From Victivallales bacterium (GTDB lineage Bacteria > Verrucomicrobiota > Lentisphaeria > Oligosphaerales > Lenti-02): a stretch of 12,234 nucleotides of DNA. Location of the stretch: contig JABGQJ010000176.1 of NCBI GenBank assembly GCA_018648945.1, positions 1 to 12,234 on the forward strand, read 5' to 3'. This document shows positions 8,355-12,234 of the stretch, in pieces (positions within the stretch are counted from its first letter, which is position 1; the number at the start of each line of letters is the position of its first letter). The translations under genes and the position numbers were made by a program. The notes below the pieces were generated by a model, which was given only the letters and a program-made list of their open reading frames with translations, searched no databases and was not told the origin of the DNA.

Positions 8355-8398
8355 GCAAGAGTAAGGGACAGAAAGGACCTAAATGACCAAAGGGACAG
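8355..8398 (+). repeat. GGGAC-rich repeat, upstream copy B, abutting the four-helix-bundle gene
   Basis: Begins GGCAAGAGTAAGGGACAGAA and ends GACCAAAGGGACA. It is a direct copy of 8234-8284 with shorter internal steps. The GGGAG ribosome binding site (8400-8404) of the next gene directly follows its end, so the gene's translation signal is next to or part of the repeat. Confidence 0.7.
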
Positions 8399-8410
8399 AG
8401 GGAGCTTGGC

Positions 8411-8977
8411 ATGACAGATGGCTTCATCCCACCCCATGGCGGCTACCGGAAGTTGCTTTCCTACCAGAAGGCGGAGATCGTCTACGATGCCACGGTCCAC
8501 TTCTGCGCTCGGTTCATCAACAAGCGTGACCGCACCTATGACCAGATGGTCCAAGCGGCGCGTTCAGGTAAGCAGAACATCGTCGAGGGCAGCCAGGTGT
8601 CCGGGACCTCGAAGGAGTTGGAGCTCAAGCTCACCAACGTGGCCCGCGCCAGCCTCGAAGAGCTGCTGACCGACTACCGGGACTTCCTGCGCACACGACA
8701 TCTGGAGGAGTGGGACAAGGACCATCCATACACGCAGCGGCTACGGCAACTCAATCGCACCCCGAACGCCGACTACCAGACATTCCGCAAAGGCATTGAG
8801 CACCCAGATCCGGCCATCTGTGCCAATGTCATCCTCGGCCTGATAAGGCTCACCAACTTCCTCCTCGATCGCCAGGTCACCGCCCTGGAGAAAGCCTTCC
8901 TCCAAAACGGCGGCATGCGCGAAACCATGGGCAGAGCCCGCCGCGCGGCAAGAAACTCCCCTCCCCGCGTCCCTTAG
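8411..8977 (+). CDS. Four-helix-bundle protein, S23/IVP-like, with suffix-type C-terminus
   Basis: 188 residues, ATG start preceded by GGGAG at 6 nt. The sequence is almost wholly helical. It carries the family's typical pattern: YRKLLSYQKAEIVYDATVHF (12-31), an RTYDQMVQAARSGKQNIVEG segment (41-60, equivalent to the 'RAA.SI..NIAEG' core), then ARASLEELLTDYRDFLR (79-94) and a final helix (ANVILGLIRLTNFLLDRQ). The family includes proteins encoded in 23S rRNA intervening sequences and Avd-like accessory proteins of diversity-generating retroelements. Here there is neither rRNA nor a retroelement. The longer C-terminal part agrees with the 'four helix bundle suffix' subgroup as I recall it. Function is unknown; nucleic-acid binding is a family-level guess. 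The last ~11 codons and the TAG stop lie inside the first 73-bp repeat, so the tail (RAARNSPPRVP) is repeat-derived and unlikely to be conserved. Confidence 0.85.
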   Translation: MTDGFIPPHGGYRKLLSYQKAEIVYDATVHFCARFINKRDRTYDQMVQAARSGKQNIVEGSQVSGTSKELELKLTNVARASLEELLTDYRDFLRTRHLEEWDKDHPYTQRLRQLNRTPNADYQTFRKGIEHPDPAICANVILGLIRLTNFLLDRQVTALEKAFLQNGGMRETMGRARRAARNSPPRVP

Positions 8978-9013
8978 GTCCCTTCCGTCCTTTCCGTCCC
9001 TTTCCTGCACTCA
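8941..9013 (+). repeat. 73-bp direct repeat, unit 1
   Basis: Begins with the palindrome CCGCGCGG, continues through GTCCCTT/CCGTCC steps and ends CCTGCACTCA. It encodes the last residues and stop of the four-helix-bundle gene (stop TAG 8975-8977). Unit 2 follows directly and matches at 69 of 73 positions by my count. Confidence 0.9.
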
Positions 9014-9086
9014 CCGCGCGGCAAGAAACTCCCCTCCCCGTGTCCCTTAGGTCTCTTCCGTCCTTCCCGTCCCTTTCCTGCATTCA
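9014..9086 (+). repeat. 73-bp direct repeat, unit 2
   Basis: Same length and start as unit 1, with four differences, three of them C to T. It is noncoding and ends CCTGCATTCA, identical to the end of unit 3. Confidence 0.9.
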
Positions 9087-9141
9087 CCGTGCTGCAAGAG
9101 CCCACCCACCCCGCGTCCCTTCCGTCCCTTTCCTGCATTCA
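9087..9141 (+). repeat. 73-bp direct repeat, shortened and diverged unit 3 (55 bp)
   Basis: The first third is diverged (CCGTGCTGCAAGAGCCCACC), 18 bp of the GTCCCTT steps are missing, and the end TTTCCTGCATTCA matches unit 2 exactly. Its last three bases are the stop codon of the sulfatase on the other strand. A further CCGCGCGG follows at 9142, inside the sulfatase gene. Confidence 0.8.
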
Positions 9142-11229
9142 CCGCGCGGCGCTGCGCTTGATCTCCTCGGCAGACAGAACCTTGCTGTGTACCCGCACCA
9201 TATCGATCATGCCCCGGAACCGCCCCTCGCCGGCGACGGGATCCACGGGGGTCGTGAGGTCGGCCCCGATCTGCATGGGTTCCTTCGGGTCGCGGAGGGT
9301 GCGGAATGGGAGGGCGACCTGCCCGGCCAGTTCCCCATCCACATATACCCGAGCCTGGTTGCGGTCGAAGACGCCCGCGATATGGGTCCACTTGCCGAGC
9401 ATCGATTCTCCTCCCTGCGCCACGAAGGACCGTCCTTGACTGCGGACGCTGAAGGACGGCTTGCCGCCCTCCAGGAAAAGCACGAGACCCAGATTGTGGC
9501 CGCCACGGGCCACCACAACCCCGTCGGCCTCGGCCTTGATCCAGGCTTCGTAGGTCCAGTAGCGGTTGGTGAGAGCCAGCGACGGGCTGGGTTTCACGTC
9601 CACATGTCCCTTGCCGCTCAGCTTGAGGGCCTGCCCCCCCACGCGCCCGGCAACCAGCGTGCCGACGACGATGCGGCCAGCGTTCCTCATCCCTGACGTA
9701 TCGGGGACACGGTCGCCAGTGGCCTTGGCGAAGTCGTAGGCCAGCACGGTCTTGCCACCGCGTTGGGGCCGACCGAGGGGTTGGGTCTTCCATTTGGTCG
9801 TGTGATAGCCGGTCTCGTCGAGCAACCGGTCCAGCTCCTTGCTCAGTTCCTGATGCTTGGCATCGTGAGCGGCGACCTCCGCCAGGTTGCTCAATTCATG
9901 GGGATCGCTGCGTAGATCATAGAGTTCATCCAAGTCCTTCAGATCCGGGTAGCGGACCAGTTTCCAGTCTGCGGTACGCACACCGACCATGCGCGGGATA
10001 TTGGGGGTGAGATCCACCCAGTATTCATAGAGGAACGACCTGCGCCAGCCCTTCTTCCTGCCATCGAACAGCGGTCGCCAGGAACGTCCCTGCATATGCA
10101 CGGGCACAGGTTGTCCGGCAAGTTCCAGGAGGGTTGGGGCCAGATCGATGTTCAGCGCCATCTGCTGGATGGTGGAGCCTGCCTTCACCAGTTTGGGATA
10201 GCGAATGAGCATGGGGATGCGCAGCGACTCCTCATACATGAGGCGCTTGTCGCCGCGTCGGTGTTCACCCCAGAAATAGCCGTTGTCGCCCGCGAAGACG
10301 ATCACGGTGTTGTCGAGGCGCCCCTGCTCCTTCAGCAACGCGAGCACCTTGCCGACGCCATCATCCACGGCCTGAATGGCGCGATAGTAATCAAGCGTCG
10401 CCTTCTTGCGCGGGCTCCAGGGCGCAATCGGCCGTGCCTCGCCGCCAACAGTGGAGCGGTTGTTGACCACGCGGGCGGACTTGGTGCCATGGACGCTCCG
10501 CAGCCATTCGGGCTTGCTGGCGAAGGTGTCCCGGTAGCTGACTGGCTCCTTCAGTTGCACATCCGGCCAGATGTCGGCATGCCGGGGCGCAGGGGTAAAG
10601 GGCCCGTGGACGGCCTTGTGGGAGAGATAGAGGCAAAAGGGCTTCTCATCCGAACTGCTCCCCAGGAACTTCAGCGCGTAGTCGGTGAGCAGGTCGCTCA
10701 TGTAGCCCTTGGCCTTGAAGTCGCGGCCATTCTCGTTCAGCGGCGGGTCGGTGTACTTGCCCTGCCCCCGGAAGCTCAGCCAGTAATCGAAGCCGGGGCG
10801 CGGGCCGGCCTTCGGCCCCATGTGCCACTTGCCCACATAGCCGGTGTGGTAGCCACTCTTCTGCAGGACTTGGGCAAAGGAGGGGGTGGCAGAGAAGTCG
10901 AAATCGCGCTTCTCATTCTGCATGACGCCGTGGGTGTGCGCGTAGCAGCCAGTCAGGAAGCTGCCTCGGCTCGGACTGCAGAGCGAGGTGGTCACAAAGG
11001 CATTGGCAAAGAGCGCGCCTTCGTGCCGGATGCGGTCGAGGTTCGGGGTCTTGAGGAACGGATGGCCCATGCAACTCAGGGCGTCCCAACGCTGATCGTC
11101 GGTCAGGATGAACAGGATGTTCGGATGCTCGCCAGCGGTCGGCGCAGCAACGGCCTGCCCGACGGTGAGCGCCAATCCACTCGCAGCCATGGCACGCAGG
11201 GCATCACGTCGAGTCAGGTGCACGGCCAT
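9139..11229 (-). CDS. Tat-exported Cys-type sulfatase with C-terminal LamG domain
   Basis: 696 residues. It is predicted to hydrolyse a sulfate ester, probably on a carbohydrate. The signature CSPSRGSFLTG (84-94) contains C84, which sulfatases of this type need converted to formylglycine. Metal and active-site motifs are ILTDDQ (41-46), GYVGKWHMG (130-138), H204/H208 in SHKAVHGPF, and AGDNGYFWGEH (D315, N316) with K328. The N-terminus has a twin-arginine motif (TRRDALRAM, 6-14) before a hydrophobic stretch ending QAVAAP, suggesting Tat export. Residues ~494-696 are a LamG/concanavalin-like domain (YWTYEAWIKAE, WTHIAGVFDRNQARVYVDGE, FRGMIDMVRVHSKVLSAEEI). ATG 11229 has GGAGG only 4 nt upstream; a GTG two codons later has better spacing (10 nt), so the start could shift by two residues. 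It follows the isomerase gene on the same strand, 66 bp apart. The exact S1 subfamily and substrate cannot be told by eye. Confidence 0.93.
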   Translation of the reverse strand: MAVHLTRRDALRAMAASGLALTVGQAVAAPTAGEHPNILFILTDDQRWDALSCMGHPFLKTPNLDRIRHEGALFANAFVTTSLCSPSRGSFLTGCYAHTHGVMQNEKRDFDFSATPSFAQVLQKSGYHTGYVGKWHMGPKAGPRPGFDYWLSFRGQGKYTDPPLNENGRDFKAKGYMSDLLTDYALKFLGSSSDEKPFCLYLSHKAVHGPFTPAPRHADIWPDVQLKEPVSYRDTFASKPEWLRSVHGTKSARVVNNRSTVGGEARPIAPWSPRKKATLDYYRAIQAVDDGVGKVLALLKEQGRLDNTVIVFAGDNGYFWGEHRRGDKRLMYEESLRIPMLIRYPKLVKAGSTIQQMALNIDLAPTLLELAGQPVPVHMQGRSWRPLFDGRKKGWRRSFLYEYWVDLTPNIPRMVGVRTADWKLVRYPDLKDLDELYDLRSDPHELSNLAEVAAHDAKHQELSKELDRLLDETGYHTTKWKTQPLGRPQRGGKTVLAYDFAKATGDRVPDTSGMRNAGRIVVGTLVAGRVGGQALKLSGKGHVDVKPSPSLALTNRYWTYEAWIKAEADGVVVARGGHNLGLVLFLEGGKPSFSVRSQGRSFVAQGGESMLGKWTHIAGVFDRNQARVYVDGELAGQVALPFRTLRDPKEPMQIGADLTTPVDPVAGEGRFRGMIDMVRVHSKVLSAEEIKRSAAR

Positions 11230-11250
11230 GGCGGCCTCCGTATGGGGAAT

Positions 11251-11278
11251 GCCCCCGGCAGAACGCGCTGCCGGGGGC
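11251..11278. terminator. Perfect 10-bp hairpin between isomerase and sulfatase genes
   Basis: GCCCCCGGCA (11251-11260) and TGCCGGGGGC (11269-11278) are exact inverted copies around an 8-nt loop. On the transcribed (minus) strand it comes after the isomerase stop and 12 nt before the sulfatase GGAGG. No U tract follows, so it is either a partial terminator that lowers sulfatase expression or an mRNA-protecting hairpin. The structure is certain, the role is not. Confidence 0.6.
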
Positions 11279-11295
11279 TTCAGTCTGTTCAGATT

Positions 11296-12054
11296 CTACA
11301 CACCAGCGGCGCGCACGGCGGTGACGCACTCGGTGAGCGCGGGTACGGGGTTCTCGGGATCCGCCTCGTATTCGATCACGGCATAGCCGTCGAAGTCCTC
11401 GTCGTTCAGCGCAGTGACGAAGGCGGGCAGGTCGAGATTGCCGGTGCCCACCACCACGTCTTCCCACATGCCATCGGGGCCGAAGGTGAAGTCCTTGTAG
11501 TGGACCCCGTAGATGCGCCCCTTGAAGGTGTTCTTGACCCACTGGATGGGCTTGCCCTGGCGGGGCCCAATCTGCATGCACCAGGCGGTATCGAGACAGA
11601 CGCCGATATTCTCGCCACCGGTGTCGAGCAGGCAGCGGATCACGTCCGGGGAGCCGCCGAAGCAGTAGCCGCCATGGCAGTGAATGGCGATGCGAATGCC
11701 GAACTCGTCGCAGAGCGCGGCCACCTTGGGCACGACCGTCTGGAAGTTGCCAACCTGGAAGTGGGCGCTGATGTACTTGGCACCAGCGGCCTGGGCACAC
11801 TCGAACCAACGCCGGGCGGACACCATGTCCTCGCCGAAGGTCTGCACGCCGATGGAGACGATCTCCACGCCCGCGTCTTGGTAGATCGCGACGTCGTTCT
11901 TCCACGCGCCGAGATCCTCGAAGGCGCCACTGTGGATGCCGCAGACCTCGATCTTGTCCACGCCGATCTGCTTGACCTTGCCGGCCACATCCGTGTTGTC
12001 CTTGAAGTTGCGGAAGCAGAAGCTCTGCACGCCGAAGTCCATTGCCTTGGCCAT
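11296..12054 (-). CDS. Sugar phosphate isomerase/epimerase-like protein (xylose isomerase-type TIM barrel)
   Basis: 252 residues from ATG 12054, with no signal peptide, so cytoplasmic. Motifs fit the AP-endonuclease-2/xylose-isomerase TIM-barrel superfamily: KIEVCGIHSG (34-43), AIHCHGGYCFGG (123-134), VCLDTAWCM (152-160), YGVHYKDF (182-189) and AVIEYEADPE (225-234). Likely divalent-metal ligands are D155, H185 and E228. The strand-4 position, where many relatives have a glutamate, reads IHCHGG, so H125 or H127 may serve there. Relatives include inosose dehydratases, hydroxypyruvate isomerases and sugar 3-epimerases, and the motif set does not pick one. The frame stays open to a start at 12114, but ATG 12054 has GGAG at 9 nt while ATG 12063 would sit directly against it. 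It is the first gene of a probable two-gene unit with the sulfatase. Confidence 0.88.
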   Translation of the reverse strand: MAKAMDFGVQSFCFRNFKDNTDVAGKVKQIGVDKIEVCGIHSGAFEDLGAWKNDVAIYQDAGVEIVSIGVQTFGEDMVSARRWFECAQAAGAKYISAHFQVGNFQTVVPKVAALCDEFGIRIAIHCHGGYCFGGSPDVIRCLLDTGGENIGVCLDTAWCMQIGPRQGKPIQWVKNTFKGRIYGVHYKDFTFGPDGMWEDVVVGTGNLDLPAFVTALNDEDFDGYAVIEYEADPENPVPALTECVTAVRAAGV

Positions 12055-12063
12055 TGGGATCAT

Positions 12064-12067
12064 CTCC
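12064..12067 (-). promoter_or_regulatory. Ribosome binding site deciding the isomerase start
   Basis: GGAG on the minus strand lies 9 nt before ATG 12054. It touches the alternative ATG at 12063 and lies inside the longer frame from 12114, which argues for the 252-residue form. Confidence 0.6.
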
Positions 12068-12109
12068 AGAATAGGGGGTGGTTGGGACGGCTGTGTTCTA
12101 CAGGCCGAA

Positions 12110-12137
12110 ACCATACCATCTTCCCGCCTGCGGGCAA
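12110..12137 (-). promoter_or_regulatory. Candidate promoter for isomerase-sulfatase unit
   Basis: On the minus strand TTGCCC (12137-12132) and TATGGT (12115-12110) are spaced 16 bp, about 56 nt before the isomerase ATG. Each box matches the sigma-70 consensus at 4 of 6 positions. The -35 box overlaps the hairpin at 12130-12161, which could act as an operator. Sigma consensus use in this organism is unknown. Confidence 0.25.
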
Positions 12138-12161
12138 TGTCGGGAGGCCGACTTTGCCCGC
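12130..12161. promoter_or_regulatory. Strong hairpin/palindrome upstream of the isomerase gene
   Basis: GCGGGCAA (12130-12137) pairs exactly with TTGCCCGC (12154-12161). Inside it, after one T-T mismatch, GTCGG (12139-12143) pairs with CCGAC (12148-12152) around a GAGG loop. That makes 13 paired bases in 32 nt. A second small hairpin (CTCGGG/CCCGAG, 12161-12179) adjoins it. It may be a terminator stem of a gene to the right without a U tract, or an operator covering the candidate -35. Confidence 0.5.
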
Positions 12162-12194
12162 TCGGGTTGCGCCCCCGAGGGGATCCACTGTGGC

Positions 12195-12222
12195 TTGACA
12201 GACAGCGCCCGAGAAGTACGCT
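12195..12222 (+). promoter_or_regulatory. Candidate rightward promoter leading out of the window
   Basis: A perfect TTGACA (12195-12200) is followed 16 bp later by TACGCT (12217-12222), which keeps the key T, A and final T of the -10 box. It would drive a gene beyond the right edge, divergent from the isomerase unit. Confidence 0.22.
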
Positions 12223-12234
12223 AGCTCCTGTAGG

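Larger units (their letters stand above)
8234..9141 (+). mobile_element. Putative repeat-bracketed unit carrying a four-helix-bundle gene
   Basis: The unit fills the space between two convergent genes, from 4 nt after one stop codon (8230) up to the stop codon of the other (9139-9141). Its left flank holds GGGAC/GGACC repeats in purine orientation. Its right flank holds the same text inverted: the right-hand unit reads on the minus strand GCAGGAAAGGGACGGAAAGG, the left copy GCAAGAAAGGGACGCAAAGG. Nothing inside resembles a transposase, integrase or reverse transcriptase, and no clean target-site duplication is visible. Mobility is inferred from the symmetric flanks and the out-of-place cargo. 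It could instead be passively expanding repeats beside an ordinary gene. Confidence 0.3.

Noticed and set aside
8154..8414. Collagen-like short frame reading KGRKGPEGPEGPKG
   Set aside because: The Gly-x-y pattern is produced by translating the GGACCAGAA repeats and is not a real protein.
8411..8977. 23S rRNA intervening sequence
   Set aside because: The protein family fits, but no rRNA sequence flanks the gene; both neighbours are protein genes.
8877..9083. Minus-strand frame reading KGRKGRKGPKG
   Set aside because: It is a translation of the 73-bp repeats and overlaps the four-helix-bundle gene.
8941..9141. CRISPR array
   Set aside because: The units are contiguous with no unique spacers, only two full copies exist, and no cas genes are nearby.
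8234..9141. Diversity-generating retroelement with an Avd-like gene
   Set aside because: No reverse transcriptase and no template/variable repeat pair with adenine-specific changes; unit 1 to unit 2 differences are C/T changes.
12055..12114. 20-residue N-terminal extension of the isomerase
   Set aside because: The extension is proline-rich with no family match and covers the GGAG site used by ATG 12054.
10096..12198. Plus-strand open frame of 700 codons opposite sulfatase and isomerase
   Set aside because: It covers both minus-strand genes and the hairpin between them. The sulfatase and isomerase motifs settle the coding strand.

Overview
The window is GC-rich, densely coded bacterial DNA. 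It holds a small set of secreted carbohydrate-active proteins, a sulfatase, a TIM-barrel sugar isomerase, and one intruding four-helix-bundle gene wrapped in repeats. The mix (DUF6259-type protein, Cys-type sulfatase carrying a LamG domain, LamG/CBM-decorated glycosidase-like proteins, and an S23-like four-helix-bundle gene in GGGAC-rich repeats) points to the PVC group (Planctomycetes, Lentisphaerae or Verrucomicrobia) or a similar polysaccharide-degrading lineage such as Hydrogenedentes or Armatimonadetes. No rRNA or taxonomic marker is present, so this is inference.

Layout. (1) 1-3157, minus strand: a very long secreted DUF6259-like putative glycosidase, open through the left edge of the window. 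(2) 3158-3365: a 208-bp divergent intergenic region with an imperfect dyad. (3) 3366-5717 and 5729-8230, plus strand: two adjacent secreted proteins, 11 bp apart, which are diverged paralogues around a TIM-barrel-like core with a CFCxHC motif. The first carries C-terminal chitobiase-type and CBM4/9-like domains, the second an N-terminal LamG domain. (4) 8231-9141: short GGGAC/GGACC repeats in both orientations surround a 188-residue four-helix-bundle gene (8411-8977), followed by a 73-bp direct repeat present in two full copies and one shortened copy. (5) 9139-11229, minus strand: a Tat-exported Cys-type sulfatase with a C-terminal LamG domain. (6) 11296-12054, minus strand: a sugar phosphate isomerase/epimerase-like protein. 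(7) 12055-12234: its leader, with a strong hairpin and candidate promoters.

Working together (inference). The three exported glycosidase-like proteins and the exported sulfatase could desulfate and cut a sulfated polysaccharide outside the cytoplasm or in the periplasm. The cytoplasmic isomerase-family enzyme could then process a released sugar. No transporter, SusC/D pair, regulator or sulfatase-maturing enzyme lies in the window. The four-helix-bundle gene looks unrelated to this job and appears to have been inserted between two convergent transcription units.

The most interesting signals are the repeat-bracketed four-helix-bundle gene, whose 3' end and stop codon are made of repeat sequence, and the tandem paralogue pair with a GH42-like cysteine cluster and swapped accessory domains.
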